From DMER01 sp003451645 (lineage in GTDB: Bacteria > Pseudomonadota > Alphaproteobacteria > Micropepsales > Micropepsaceae), in assembly GCA_031976175.1 (NCBI GenBank), contig DALYLR010000007.1, positions 1 through 64,000 on the forward strand: a stretch of DNA of 64,000 bases. The letters run 5' to 3'. The position numbers and the translations under genes were made by a program. Positions 26,872 to 35,522 of the stretch are shown one piece after another (the first letter of the stretch is position 1; every line of letters starts with the position of its first letter). The notes beneath the pieces were generated by a model that was not told the origin of the DNA, ran no database searches, and saw only the letters and a program-made list of their open reading frames with translations.

Positions 26872-27276
26872 CTACTCCGTTTGCTGCTCAAGCCGCTCCA
26901 TATCCTCATCCGACAGCCCGAAATGGTGGCCGATCTCATGCACCAGGACATGGGTGATAACTTCACCCAACGTGCCCTCGTTCTCGGCCCAGTAATCCAG
27001 TATGGGGCGGCGGTAGAGAAAAATCATGTTCGGCATCAGGCCCGAAATTTCCATCTCCGAACGGTCTGTAATCGCAACACCCGTGAACAGGCCGAGCAGA
27101 TCATACTCGGTCTCGCACTCCAGGCCCTTCATCACCTCTTCATCCGGAAAATCTTGGACCCGGATCGTCACCTCTTGCACGAGGGCGCGCAATTCATCAG
27201 GTAGTTTCGCAAAGGATTCTTCGGCAATATCCGTCAAATCGTCCAACGATGGTGGCAACACCTCCGACCAATCCAT
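26872..27276 (-). CDS. Minimal zincin-type metallopeptidase family protein
   Basis: A 134-residue protein. ATG 27276 is chosen because GGAGG lies just upstream; the longer frame to 27444 has no family resemblance. The zinc motif HEIGHHFGLSDEDM near the C-terminus is the HExxH-x5-D form of the small zincin family formerly called DUF1025. The core before it (FLYRRPILDYW, THVLVHEIGHH) is typical. The family's substrates are unknown; the active-site Glu is intact. It is convergent with DUF2794 and divergent from rsmG. Confidence 0.9.
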   Translation of the reverse strand: MDWSEVLPPSLDDLTDIAEESFAKLPDELRALVQEVTIRVQDFPDEEVMKGLECETEYDLLGLFTGVAITDRSEMEISGLMPNMIFLYRRPILDYWAENEGTLGEVITHVLVHEIGHHFGLSDEDMERLEQQTE

Positions 27277-27382
27277 GGAGTCCTCCAGGCTTATATGTTG
27301 AAATCTGTCATAGCAGGCGTTCTTCGCAACAGCCATCGCAATCCGTTGCGGATTGCGCTCAATTCGGTGGGTAGTTTCGTCG

Positions 27383-28054
27383 ATGGCTGAACGATCCAAT
27401 GAGGATGCTACGCAATATGGGCCGGTCGACTTCGCGAGAGACACAGGCGCCGACGCCCTGACGATGCAGCGTCTAAGCGTCTATGCCGCGATGTTGGTTG
27501 AATGGAACGCCCATACCAATCTGGTGAGTCCATCCACGATCCCAGACCTCTGGCGGCGGCATCTGTTTGATAGTGCGCAATGCGTGCCTCTTTTACCGGC
27601 AGGAACTAAAACGATAACGGACATTGGATCTGGCGCCGGATTCCCGGGCATGGTCCTGGCCATCATGCTGTCCCATCAAACTCAGATCCGTGTCCGCCTC
27701 ATTGAGGCCACGCAGAAAAAGTGCCGCTTTCTGCAAGAAGTCGCGCGCGAAACCGGCACAAACGTCGAAATCCGCTGGGGCCGCGCAGAGGCGATAAACC
27801 TCCCGCCCGCCGAAATTGTGACGGCCCGCGCGGTTGCCCCCTTGGAGGACTTACTGCCTCTCATTGAACAGCACTCAATGTCCACAACCAAAGCGCTCCT
27901 ATTCAAGGGGGGGCGTGTGAGAGAGGAATTGACGCGCGTGCATCATACATGGGACTTTCACGCCGACTTAGTTCCGAGCCGGAGCGATTCTTCCGGCGTG
28001 ATCCTTTGTGTAACAGGATTGCGGCGTTGGCCCAGCCCAGTGAAACGTCCCTAG
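27383..28054 (+). CDS. rsmG: 16S rRNA (guanine-N7) methyltransferase RsmG
   Basis: Methylates G527 of 16S rRNA (E. coli numbering). It has 223 residues from ATG 27383, with the family signatures LVEWNAHTNLVS, RHLFDSAQ, SAM motif DIGSGAGFPGMVLAIM, LIEATQKKCRFLQEV and ARAVAPLEDLLPL. It stands directly before parA-parB, the usual alphaproteobacterial order, but mnmE and mnmG, which normally precede it, are absent. The 3' end overlaps the start of parA. Confidence 0.95.
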   Translation: MAERSNEDATQYGPVDFARDTGADALTMQRLSVYAAMLVEWNAHTNLVSPSTIPDLWRRHLFDSAQCVPLLPAGTKTITDIGSGAGFPGMVLAIMLSHQTQIRVRLIEATQKKCRFLQEVARETGTNVEIRWGRAEAINLPPAEIVTARAVAPLEDLLPLIEQHSMSTTKALLFKGGRVREELTRVHHTWDFHADLVPSRSDSSGVILCVTGLRRWPSPVKRP

Positions 28055-28917
28055 AACCAAAGCGCCGCGCTCCTGGCCGGACGCGTGTGATTGTCATTGC
28101 CAACCAAAAGGGCGGCGTCGGCAAAACCACGACTGCGATCAATTTGGGCACGGCCCTCGCAGCAGTCGGCAAATCCGTTCTGGTGATGGACATTGACCCG
28201 CAAGGGAATGCATCGACTGGCTTAGGGATCAGCAAGGAACAAAGGGCGACCACCGTCTATGAGGTCATCATTGGCCACGCAGCACTGGAAGACTCCATCG
28301 TCGCCTCGGCGATCCCTGGCTTGCATGTGGTCCCCGCCACTCCTGATCTGTCAGGTGCGGAGATGGAGCTGGTCGGCGTGCCCCGCCGCTCCTTCCGCCT
28401 GCGCGATGCTCTGAACGCCTATATCGCCAAGACCGAATTGGGCAAAAGTTCAGGCAAGGACTTGGTCAAGGCTGAAGCTGTGCTTCAGCCTTATGACTTC
28501 ATCCTTATTGATTGCCCGCCATCGCTAAACCTTCTGACCATCAATGCCATGACCGCCTCCCATGGCCTCCTGGTGCCGCTGCAGTGCGAGTTCTTCGCGC
28601 TCGAAGGTTTGTCCCAGCTGCTGCGCACCATTGACCTCGTGCGCGGGTCCTTAAACCCGCAGCTCGAGATCCAGGGCGTCGTCCTCACCATGTTTGACAA
28701 GCGCAACAACCTGTCCGATCAGGTCGCCGATGATGTGCGCAAACACTTGGGCGACAAGGTCTATCAAACGGTGATCCCCCGTAACGTGAAGGTGTCCGAG
28801 GCACCCAGCCACGGCTTGCCTGCCCTCCTCTATGACTACAAATGTGCCGGCTCGCAGGCCTACATCAAGCTCGCAGGCGAACTCATCCAGCGTGAGAAGG
28901 CGCTGGCTGCGGCATGA
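28027..28917 (+). CDS. parA: Chromosome partitioning ATPase ParA
   Basis: Walker-type ATPase that with ParB and parS segregates the replication origins. I favour TTG 28027, preceded by AGGA at 8 bases; ATG 27949 is in frame but would overlap rsmG by 106 bases. From 28027 the protein has 296 residues. The deviant Walker A NQKGGVGKTTT begins about residue 26, followed by VLVMDIDPQGNASTGLG, IDCPPSLNLLTINAM and PLQCEFFALEGLSQL. Its stop overlaps the parB start (ATGA), so the two are coupled. Confidence 0.95.
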   Translation: MAQPSETSLEPKRRAPGRTRVIVIANQKGGVGKTTTAINLGTALAAVGKSVLVMDIDPQGNASTGLGISKEQRATTVYEVIIGHAALEDSIVASAIPGLHVVPATPDLSGAEMELVGVPRRSFRLRDALNAYIAKTELGKSSGKDLVKAEAVLQPYDFILIDCPPSLNLLTINAMTASHGLLVPLQCEFFALEGLSQLLRTIDLVRGSLNPQLEIQGVVLTMFDKRNNLSDQVADDVRKHLGDKVYQTVIPRNVKVSEAPSHGLPALLYDYKCAGSQAYIKLAGELIQREKALAAA

Positions 28918-29843
28918 CGCGCAAGGCGCTCGGTGCATCTTTTGGCGAGAACGACATGACCAAACCAGGACAGCGCAATGCGGGGCTCGGGCGCGGCTTG
29001 TCCGCACTTCTGGGCGACCGTGATCCCGACATTGCCGCGCCAACGGCGGAGCCCGCCCGCGGCCTCAAGACGGTACCGATCACCCAACTCAAACCTAATC
29101 CCTTTCAGCCCCGCCGCGTCTTCAATCCGCAAGAGCTGGACGATCTGGCAAATTCGGTGCGCGAGAAGGGCATCCTGCAGCCCCTTGTGGTGCGCCCTGC
29201 ACCCGGCCAAACCGATGCCTATCAGATCATTGCAGGCGAGCGGCGCTGGCGTGCCGCGCAAAAGGCTCAATTGCACGAGGTTCCCGTCATCATCCGTGAG
29301 CTAACGGATGTCGAGGCCCTTGAAATCGCGATCATCGAGAACGTGCAGCGCGCGGACCTCAACGCCATCGAAGAGGCGCGCGGGTATAAACAACTGGCCG
29401 ATGAGTTCTCCTACACGCAAGAACAGATCGCCAAGATTATCGGCAAATCGCGCAGCCACATCGCCAATACGGTCCGGCTCCTGAATTTGCCCGACGGCGT
29501 TCAGCAATACATTCTTGAAGGCAAGTTATCAGCGGGCCACGCACGCAGCCTGGTCAATGCCCCCGACCCTGAGCGCCAGGCACGCGAGCTTGTCGAAGCG
29601 GGCATGAGCGTGCGCGAAACGGAGAAAAAAGTTCAGGCTACAAAGCCGAAATCTGCCAAGGCACCCGCGGTCCAAAAGGACGTCGACACACGCGCTATGG
29701 AGCAAAGTGTGAGCAATCAATTGGGTCTGGCCGTAGCAGTGAAACATCAAGGCGACCGCGGCGGTCAAGTCGTCATCAGCTACAAGACTTTGGATCAGCT
29801 TGACGATATCTGCGCGCGCCTCTCGCAGAGCAGCGTGCTATAA
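28914..29843 (+). CDS. parB: Chromosome partitioning protein ParB
   Basis: CTP-dependent clamp that loads at parS and spreads on DNA. It has 309 residues from ATG 28914 (overlapping the parA stop); ATG 28956 would give the typical MTKPGQRNAGLGRGLSALLG opening. Box I/CTP motif IIAGERRWRAAQ, box II IIENVQRADLN, helix-turn-helix TQEQIAKIIGKSRSHIANTV, and a C-terminal dimerisation domain after a basic linker are present. I did not find a parS site in this window. holA, often next, is absent; a pterin dehydratase follows. Confidence 0.96.
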   Translation: MTRKALGASFGENDMTKPGQRNAGLGRGLSALLGDRDPDIAAPTAEPARGLKTVPITQLKPNPFQPRRVFNPQELDDLANSVREKGILQPLVVRPAPGQTDAYQIIAGERRWRAAQKAQLHEVPVIIRELTDVEALEIAIIENVQRADLNAIEEARGYKQLADEFSYTQEQIAKIIGKSRSHIANTVRLLNLPDGVQQYILEGKLSAGHARSLVNAPDPERQARELVEAGMSVRETEKKVQATKPKSAKAPAVQKDVDTRAMEQSVSNQLGLAVAVKHQGDRGGQVVISYKTLDQLDDICARLSQSSVL

Positions 29844-29870
29844 CCTCGCCACCAACGAGGGAGGCCGAGC

Positions 29871-30161
29871 ATGACCAAGATCACCAGGCTGAATAGCACA
29901 GATGTTTTGAAAGCCCTGCCGGGATGGAGCCTGGTCCAGGGGCGCGATGCGGTCACCCGCACCTTTCAATTCAAGGATTTCTCGGAAGCATTCGGCTTTA
30001 TGACCCGCATTGCTCTGAAGGCGGAACAAATGGACCATCACCCCGAATGGTTCAATGTTTATAACCGGGTCGAGATTACGCTCACCACACACGATGCCGG
30101 CGGACTGTCTCAGCGCGACATCGACCTGGGGCTGGAAATCACGCGCTTCGCGAGCCGGTAA
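29871..30161 (+). CDS. phhB: 4a-hydroxytetrahydrobiopterin dehydratase
   Basis: A 96-residue pterin-4a-carbinolamine dehydratase. The active-site signature is KAEQMDHHPEW followed by NVYNRVEITLTTHDAGG, with the three catalytic His of the family. It recycles the pterin cofactor used by phenylalanine hydroxylase, although no such gene is nearby. GGGAGG precedes ATG 29871. It lies 27 bases after parB and may share its transcript. Confidence 0.95.
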   Translation: MTKITRLNSTDVLKALPGWSLVQGRDAVTRTFQFKDFSEAFGFMTRIALKAEQMDHHPEWFNVYNRVEITLTTHDAGGLSQRDIDLGLEITRFASR

Positions 30162-30174
30162 CACTGGCCCCGCT

Positions 30175-31167
30175 TTATGGCTCGGTTTGATATTTCTTCC
30201 GATGGAGGTCGGCGGCCTGCTCGACCCAGCGTTCACGGGTTATGCGGTCACCGAACACATGCTCCAATTTCTCCGCCAAGGCCAAGACCCCTTGCGAAGT
30301 TAGAACCGCCAAATCGCGAAATGTCTTGATGCCTGCCGCGTGCAATTGCCGCTCGAGGACAGGCCCGATGCCGACGATGTCCTTCAGATCGTCCTCGCTC
30401 ATGGGGACCTGGGGCGCTGGCGGCGCCGCAACCGGTGCGGCCATGAGGGGCTGAAGGCCAGGCACTTCTATCAAGCGGGACGCCAGCGGTGCGCTGGACA
30501 TCGCCTGCGCTTTCAACGCAGCAAGTTCCGCCTCGAGCGTCGCCCGCGCCGCACGTGATGCCGCCAAATCATTCTGCAAAGCCGACATTTGCGACTCGGC
30601 CGAGCGCAGCTTCTGTTGCCATTGCTGTCCATCGTCTGCAAACCGCACGGTCATGGCGATGTCTGCCTTCGCGCTCTCAAGGGCCCTATGCATCTCGCCA
30701 ATCTGCTTCTGTGCCCCCTCAAGGGCAATTTGATAGTCGAGCGCCGAGGCCTCCGCTCTCGCAACTTTCGCCCGCCAAGCGGCCTCGACGGAGGCAATCT
30801 GTCCCAATTGGATGGACTGCCGCCGGCTAGTGTCGCCTGCCCGCTCCCGCATTTGCATATCAAGTGAGCCGCGCTCGCGCTCGGTTTGTGACTTGAGGAG
30901 CATGAGCAGATTCTCTGCGCTGGCTGCCTTGCCTTCGAGTTCAGTCCGGGTGTTGGCGAGGGTGCCTTCAAGACCTTTGATCTGCGCGCGCGCATCTGCG
31001 GTGGCCTTGGCCTCCGCTGACAACAGGCCCTCAAGTTCCGATACGCGCGCCTTAGCGGCCTTGCCGCCGTCACCGCCAAAGAAGCCCCGCAACAACCAGC
31101 CAACGATGGCGCCAATGATCGCGGCGGCGATCAGGCACAAGAGAAACTGCATGATCAGGTAGGTCAT
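30175..31167 (-). CDS. Membrane-anchored coiled-coil protein with C-terminal helix-hairpin-helix domain
   Basis: A 330-residue protein. A membrane helix at residues about 4-30 ends in a Gly-rich stretch. A long predicted coiled coil (about 38-215) follows, rich in Ala, Glu, Gln and Lys, then an Ala/Pro linker. The C-terminal domain DDLKDIVGIGPVLERQLHAAGIKTFRDLA is a helix-hairpin-helix/SAM-like fold usually found in DNA-binding proteins, here tethered to the envelope. Stand-alone domains of this type are common in Alphaproteobacteria without known function. It lies 24 bases after an OmpA/BON gene on the same strand. Confidence 0.82.
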   Translation of the reverse strand: MTYLIMQFLLCLIAAAIIGAIVGWLLRGFFGGDGGKAAKARVSELEGLLSAEAKATADARAQIKGLEGTLANTRTELEGKAASAENLLMLLKSQTERERGSLDMQMRERAGDTSRRQSIQLGQIASVEAAWRAKVARAEASALDYQIALEGAQKQIGEMHRALESAKADIAMTVRFADDGQQWQQKLRSAESQMSALQNDLAASRAARATLEAELAALKAQAMSSAPLASRLIEVPGLQPLMAAPVAAPPAPQVPMSEDDLKDIVGIGPVLERQLHAAGIKTFRDLAVLTSQGVLALAEKLEHVFGDRITRERWVEQAADLHRKKYQTEP

Positions 31168-31191
31168 CTGGGATCAGCCTCTCTTCACTCA

Positions 31192-32436
31192 CTAACGGAC
31201 AACAAATTCGATACGGCGGTTTTGCGCCCGCCCTCTGGCAGAACGGTTGTTGGTCGCAGGCCGTGTAGCACCATAGCCTCGAATCCCCACGCGACCGGCT
31301 GCGACCCCATAACGGGCGAGCGCCTCGCGCACGGCCCTCGCACGCGCCTCGGAGAGTCGCTGATTAAAGGCCGGAACGCCCTCATTATCCGTATGCCCCA
31401 CAACGGTGATGCGCGCCTTGGGACAGCCATTGGCGATGCGGGCCAAACGGCGCAAGACGGCTTGGCTGCTGCGGTCAATAACAGCACTGCCACTTTGAAA
31501 GAGGATGGTCTGGCGGCGCATCGCGTTGTTGAGCTCAGTCCCGCATTTCTTGGCAGCTGCAGTTTCGGCCGCCGTCGGCGTTGCCGCAGGCTGAGGTTCA
31601 GCCTCGGGCAGTGGCTGTGGCTCCGGCTTTGGCTGAGGGGTTGGGGCAGGCGGCGCTGTGGGCGGTGCCACAGGGGCCGCGACAGGCGGCACAGTCTCTG
31701 GCGGTGCCACTGCAACAGGCGCTGCTGCAACTGATGCATCAAGCCGCCCTTGATAGCCCGCAGGCAGCCTCTGCAAAACACTGTCGGCAGATTGCCGATC
31801 GGCTTCCGTGCGCGCTTCCCCGGCCAGGCGCACTTGTTGCCCCTCAATCTCCAAATTGCCTCGCGTAAATCGAGCGAGCTGCGACAGGCTGTCCGTCACG
31901 ACATCGGGCCAGGCAGCGTCCGGCGCGCCTTCGCGCACAACCAGATTGTCCCTCACAGTTACCCCAGGAAATTGAGCCCTAATACTCGCGAGCAAGGATT
32001 GGCGGAAGGCCTCCGATGGCACCGCGCCGGTCAGCATGAGTTGGGGCCCCGAATACTCGGCCTTGAAGAAATACGGTAGCCCAGACGCAGCCCCTGCAAC
32101 GGGCCCGGCCGGGGACGCCGTTTGCGCCGGAGCAGGTTCACCCGCTGGCAACCCCGTCACCGTCATCCGGTCCACGGCCGCTCGTATACCCCAGACCTCG
32201 TCGACCGCGGCCAAAGCGCGTTGCTTTGCATCGAGCGATGGCGCCTCACCCTCCAATACGACGTCACGGCCATCGACCGAACGCACCGTCGCAAAGTCAA
32301 ACCCGCCAACTCGCAATGCCGCATCGGCACGACCGCGCAAGTCCGCTTCAATTCCAGGCTGATGATGCTGAAAACAGAAATAGCCCAGCACGCCAAGTGC
32401 TATCAGTCCCAACAGAACTGTAATCACACTGCGCAT
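31192..32436 (-). CDS. BON- and OmpA-domain envelope protein
   Basis: A 414-residue protein. A signal anchor at residues 1-21 is followed by a BON-like domain (about 28-95; VRSVDGRDVVLEGEAPSLDA, then AVDEVWGIRAAVDRMTV). A second beta-rich region and a Pro/Ala/Glu-rich linker (about 235-295) follow. The OmpA-type peptidoglycan-binding domain is at about 300-414: ILFQSGSAVIDRSSQAVLRR, TVVGHTDNEGVPAFNQRLSEAR, GYGATRPATNN, ending NRRIEFVVR with the diaminopimelate-contacting Arg. The layout recalls BON-OmpA proteins such as mycobacterial ArfA. It should span the periplasm between inner membrane and cell wall. Confidence 0.87.
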   Translation of the reverse strand: MRSVITVLLGLIALGVLGYFCFQHHQPGIEADLRGRADAALRVGGFDFATVRSVDGRDVVLEGEAPSLDAKQRALAAVDEVWGIRAAVDRMTVTGLPAGEPAPAQTASPAGPVAGAASGLPYFFKAEYSGPQLMLTGAVPSEAFRQSLLASIRAQFPGVTVRDNLVVREGAPDAAWPDVVTDSLSQLARFTRGNLEIEGQQVRLAGEARTEADRQSADSVLQRLPAGYQGRLDASVAAAPVAVAPPETVPPVAAPVAPPTAPPAPTPQPKPEPQPLPEAEPQPAATPTAAETAAAKKCGTELNNAMRRQTILFQSGSAVIDRSSQAVLRRLARIANGCPKARITVVGHTDNEGVPAFNQRLSEARARAVREALARYGVAAGRVGIRGYGATRPATNNRSARGRAQNRRIEFVVR

Positions 32437-32547
32437 TGGATCATGACCTGCATGGTACGCGCCTGCGAATCCTTAAACATCACAGATACTGCAACACGGG
32501 CTATGACAAAAAGTCTTGCAAATTTTGATGACAAACCGGGAAAAAAG

Positions 32548-32579
32548 AAGGGCGCCCAAGGGGTTCGGGCACCCTTTTT
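32548..32579. terminator. Intrinsic terminator, probably bidirectional
   Basis: AAGGG-C-GCCC faces GGGC-A-CCCTT around a 9-base loop, with a run of T on the plus strand and a run of A (T on the minus strand) before it. On the minus strand it ends the SDR gene that stops at 32602. No plus-strand gene ends immediately upstream, so its main use should be on the minus strand. Confidence 0.75.
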
Positions 32580-32601
32580 CAACTCTGCAGGGAATCTTGG
32601 A

Positions 32602-33381
32602 CTACTGCGGCGCCATACGGATGGCACCATCAAGACGCACATACTCGCCATTGAAGTAGGAGTTGCGGATCATTTCGAGGGCGAGACCCGCATACTCATC
32701 AGGATTGCCCAACCGCGCTGGGAACGGCACTTGCGCTTCGAGTTTGCCGACAAACTCAGGGCCGCCAGCGGTCATCAGAGGTGTACGGAACAATCCTGGC
32801 AGGATCGTGTTCACGCGCACGCCTTCGCGGGCGAGATCGCGCGCAATTGGCAGCGTCATGCCAACAACCCCGCCTTTGGAGGCAGAGTAAGCCGCCTGCC
32901 CGATCTGCCCGTCCTCGGCGGCAACCGAACCGGTATTGATGATGACGCCACGCTCCCCGCTGGACACAGGATCGAGCGTCAACATACCGGCCGCCGCATG
33001 CGCGATGCAGCGGAACGTGCCCACCAAATTGATCTGGATGATCCGGTCGAACTGGTCGACCGGGAACATGGTGATCGTGCCATCCTTCTTCCGGCCTGCA
33101 GTACGATAGGCATTGCCGGTGCCCGCGCAATTGACCAGAACCCGCTCTTGCCCAAAGGCCGCCCGCGCCGCTTGAAAGCCCGCGACGACGCTCTCTTCGC
33201 TCGTCACATTGACATTGCAATAGAGGCCCTTGATGTCGCCAGCGACCGTCTCTCCTTTAGCTGCGTTCATGTCAAAGATGACGACCTTCGCGCCCTTACC
33301 CGCGAGTGCCCGCGCGGTTGCCTCGCCCAAGCCGCTTGCGCCGCCGGTCACGATGGCTGTGATCGAAGAGTTGATGTCCAT
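32602..33381 (-). CDS. SDR, 3-hydroxyacyl-CoA dehydrogenase type II (HSD17B10-like)
   Basis: NAD-dependent SDR of 259 residues from ATG 33381. Cofactor motif TGGASGLGEATARAL (about 12-26), VNCAGTGNAYR in place of the usual NNAG, catalytic Ser in NTGSVAAEDGQIGQ, YxxxK as YSASKGG, and PGLFRTPLM. The GKNAYRT-like insertion after NCAG, the INLVGTFRCI stretch, and the C-terminus EMIRNSYFNGEYVRLDGAIRM are typical of type II 3-hydroxyacyl-CoA dehydrogenases, which oxidise short branched acyl-CoAs in isoleucine and fatty-acid breakdown. The frame continues upstream to 33744 but without homology. Confidence 0.9.
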   Translation of the reverse strand: MDINSSITAIVTGGASGLGEATARALAGKGAKVVIFDMNAAKGETVAGDIKGLYCNVNVTSEESVVAGFQAARAAFGQERVLVNCAGTGNAYRTAGRKKDGTITMFPVDQFDRIIQINLVGTFRCIAHAAAGMLTLDPVSSGERGVIINTGSVAAEDGQIGQAAYSASKGGVVGMTLPIARDLAREGVRVNTILPGLFRTPLMTAGGPEFVGKLEAQVPFPARLGNPDEYAGLALEMIRNSYFNGEYVRLDGAIRMAPQ

Positions 33382-33514
33382 GGTGTGCGTATCCGTCCTT
33401 GCGTGTTTGACAGTTTCGTGGAGACTGCTGATACCGGCTCTATAAGCAATGCCAGCGCCGCTCGCAATGCGGGCGAACAGAACCTGGCCACAAGGACCCG
33501 GGAGAGGACGCCAG

Positions 33515-33748
33515 ATGAAGGATGTTGCCGCCTGGCTCTTGGGCGTGGGCTTGCTTGCGACGGGAATGGGTCTTTTATGGCCATGGATCGAGCGCTTAGG
33601 CCTGGATCGTTTTGGTTTAGGGCACTTGCCAGGCGATCTTGATTTCCGCCACCCAGATTTCCGTTTGCACTTGCCCCTGACAAGCGCGCTAATGATTGCT
33701 GTTAGCCTTACAGCGCTTGTTTGGTTGGGGCGGCACTTGGGCACCTGA
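33515..33748 (+). CDS. DUF2905 family small membrane protein
   Basis: A 77-residue protein with GGGAGAGGA before ATG 33515. Two hydrophobic helices flank the family motif GHLPGDLDFRHPDFRLHLPL, in which the GDL/I-x-F segment is conserved in DUF2905. Function unknown; probably an inner-membrane hairpin protein. Confidence 0.88.
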   Translation: MKDVAAWLLGVGLLATGMGLLWPWIERLGLDRFGLGHLPGDLDFRHPDFRLHLPLTSALMIAVSLTALVWLGRHLGT

Positions 33749-33834
33749 ACAGGTCAGCCCCGCAAGCCAGGTGCCATACGCACTCTTCTGAAGTATGCTA
33801 TAAACGGATGGCTTCTGATGGAGGAGAACCGCGA

Positions 33835-34203
33835 ATGCCGCCAGTTGCAGAGGAAATGGGCCTACCCGTGCCTTACGCGCAAGCCGAACGCATGGTCAAG
33901 GCCCGCTTTTGGTGGAAAGTGCGCGCAGCCTTGGGCCGTGTGCCCTTCATGGAAGACGCCATAGCTGCGTATTACTGTGCAGTCGACACAGCGACGCCGC
34001 TCCGTGTACGGATTACCCTGATGGCAGCGTTGGCCTATTTCGTGATGCCGGTTGACGCGATCCCGGACATTCTTTCAGGGCTCGGCTTCACGGACGACGC
34101 AAGCGTTCTGGCAGCAACCTTGGCCGTTGTGGGCAGCCATATCACCCAAGTCCACCGCGCCGCCGCTCGCCGCATCTTGATGAAACCAGAAGCCAGGGAT
34201 TAG
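33835..34203 (+). CDS. DUF1232 (YkvA-like) protein
   Basis: A 122-residue protein. ATG 33835 is preceded by GGAGGAG at 8 bases; ATG 33808 upstream is in frame but has no ribosome site. The core is RITLMAALAYFVMPVDAIPDILSG followed by GFTDDASVLAATLAVVG, the YkvA/DUF1232 signature with its Pro-x-Asp-x-Ile-Pro-Asp hinge between two hydrophobic helices. Function is unknown in the family. Its last 4 bases overlap the convergent gene at 34200. Confidence 0.9.
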   Translation: MPPVAEEMGLPVPYAQAERMVKARFWWKVRAALGRVPFMEDAIAAYYCAVDTATPLRVRITLMAALAYFVMPVDAIPDILSGLGFTDDASVLAATLAVVGSHITQVHRAAARRILMKPEARD

Positions 34204-34610
34204 CGCTGGCCAGGGCCTTTCCTGCGCTCTTCCGGTAACTTGCCGATCCGGCTGCAATAGTTCTCAAGGCCCTGCGCCACATCGAACATGTGCGTGGGCA
34301 GCGGCCCTTGCTCAGTTGACGTCGCAATATCCCACAGCCGATAGACCCGCGTCTCACAGGAGATGTACAACAGCGCAGTGGGTTCAGCCGTAATCGGCGT
34401 TTTCTTGCCACCCGCCTCTTCTGGCCGCAGAGGAACAACGACCTTGTTCTCAGTGTTAACGATGTCGTCCTTGAGTTCCGTCTTGATTTCCGCCGCATCG
34501 AAAACCCAGCCCGAACCCGCGACCGGCTGCCAATCGCGGGCCTGGGCGGCGCTAACGGCAAAGCTCGCCATGACCAACCCAGACACCATCCAACCAAATC
34601 CGCGCGCCAT
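34200..34610 (-). CDS. Exported hypothetical protein
   Basis: A 136-residue protein with GGAGGAG 8 bases before ATG 34610. A signal peptide ends near ASFAVSAAQA-RDW. The mature part begins DWQPVAGSGWVFDAAEIKTE, an opening seen in small periplasmic beta proteins that follow Trp-x-Pro-Val starts. Two Cys (in YISCETRVYRLWDI and LENYCSRIG) could form a disulfide. I recognise no named family. It overlaps the convergent DUF1232 gene by 4 bases. Confidence 0.7.
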   Translation of the reverse strand: MARGFGWMVSGLVMASFAVSAAQARDWQPVAGSGWVFDAAEIKTELKDDIVNTENKVVVPLRPEEAGGKKTPITAEPTALLYISCETRVYRLWDIATSTEQGPLPTHMFDVAQGLENYCSRIGKLPEERRKGPGQR

Positions 34611-34790
34611 CGTTCTGCTCCTCCCCAACGATTTCTTTTCTATCCTACCAGATTTCGGCGGATTTGTGGACTACCTGCGGGCAAGACAGTGAATGAGGAA
34701 CAGGCCCTGCGGCGCGGTGCCGCCTTCCGGCCGCCCGTCCCGCCGGTCAACACCATTTGACCGATAAAGTCTGATTAAGGTCTTGCAGCA

Positions 34791-35522
34791 GTGCGCAGAC
34801 GTCTACTGAAAACTGTGACTGCAGTTCACAAATGGCTCAGCCTGTTGGTAGGGGTCCAGGTCCTGCTCTGGATCATCAGCGGCCTCTTCATGACCGCAGT
34901 CCCCATCGAAACCGTGCGCAGCGAACACAACATCCGCAAAACCGAACCTGCCCCGTTTGATGCCACGGGTATGCTGTCCCTGCGCGCGGTCTTGGCCGGT
35001 GGCCCGACGAGAGCAGAACTCATCTGGCTCGCCGGGGAGCCAATCTGGCGCCTCGACAGGGCTGGCAAGCCCGACAAACTCGTTCACGCCAAAACAGGCG
35101 CCCAACTGGCGCCTTTGAACGAGGACTGGGCCCGCGCGATCGCTACGGCGGATTTCAAAGGCGCGGGCTCCATCATCTCTGCCCAGTTGATTATAAAAGA
35201 CCCCCATATCGAGTACCGGGGAGCGCTTCCCGTCTGGCGCCTCGACTTTTCCGATGGCGACGAAACCAGGATCTATGTGGACGCCAAGACTGGGAAAGTG
35301 ACGGCGCGGCGGACCAATGCCTGGCGGGTCTACGATTTCCTCTGGTCCTTGCACATCATGGACTACAACGCACGCGAGGATTTCAATCATCCTCTCGTCA
35401 TTGGGTTCACGATCCTTGCACTCTTACTCGGGCTCAGTGGTATATGGCTGCTGATCGATCGGCTGACCCGCAAGCCCACCCGCTTTGCCCGGCCTCAGGG
35501 CACCAGGACGACCTTGCCCTGA
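34791..35522 (+). CDS. PepSY domain-containing membrane protein
   Basis: A 243-residue protein starting at GTG 34791. Helix 1 with HKWLSLLVGVQVLLWIISG (about 13-31) is the usual PepSY-TM opening. A periplasmic PepSY segment (RIYVDAKTGKVTARRTNAWR, about 160-180) precedes RVYDFLWSLHIMDY and a second helix (LVIGFTILALLLGLSGIWLL, about 203-222). Such proteins often accompany iron or redox systems, but none is adjacent. The last 28 bases overlap the convergent quinone oxidoreductase gene. Confidence 0.88.
   Translation: MRRRLLKTVTAVHKWLSLLVGVQVLLWIISGLFMTAVPIETVRSEHNIRKTEPAPFDATGMLSLRAVLAGGPTRAELIWLAGEPIWRLDRAGKPDKLVHAKTGAQLAPLNEDWARAIATADFKGAGSIISAQLIIKDPHIEYRGALPVWRLDFSDGDETRIYVDAKTGKVTARRTNAWRVYDFLWSLHIMDYNAREDFNHPLVIGFTILALLLGLSGIWLLIDRLTRKPTRFARPQGTRTTLP

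Noticed and set aside
29720..29760. GTGAAAC near the end of parB as a parS site
   Set aside because: Only a half-site resembling the GTTTCAC-type element is present; the palindromic partner is missing.
32122..33642. Open frame of about 500 codons on the plus strand
   Set aside because: It runs antisense through the BON-OmpA and SDR genes, crosses their boundary, and has no recognisable domain; GC-rich codon use creates such shadows.
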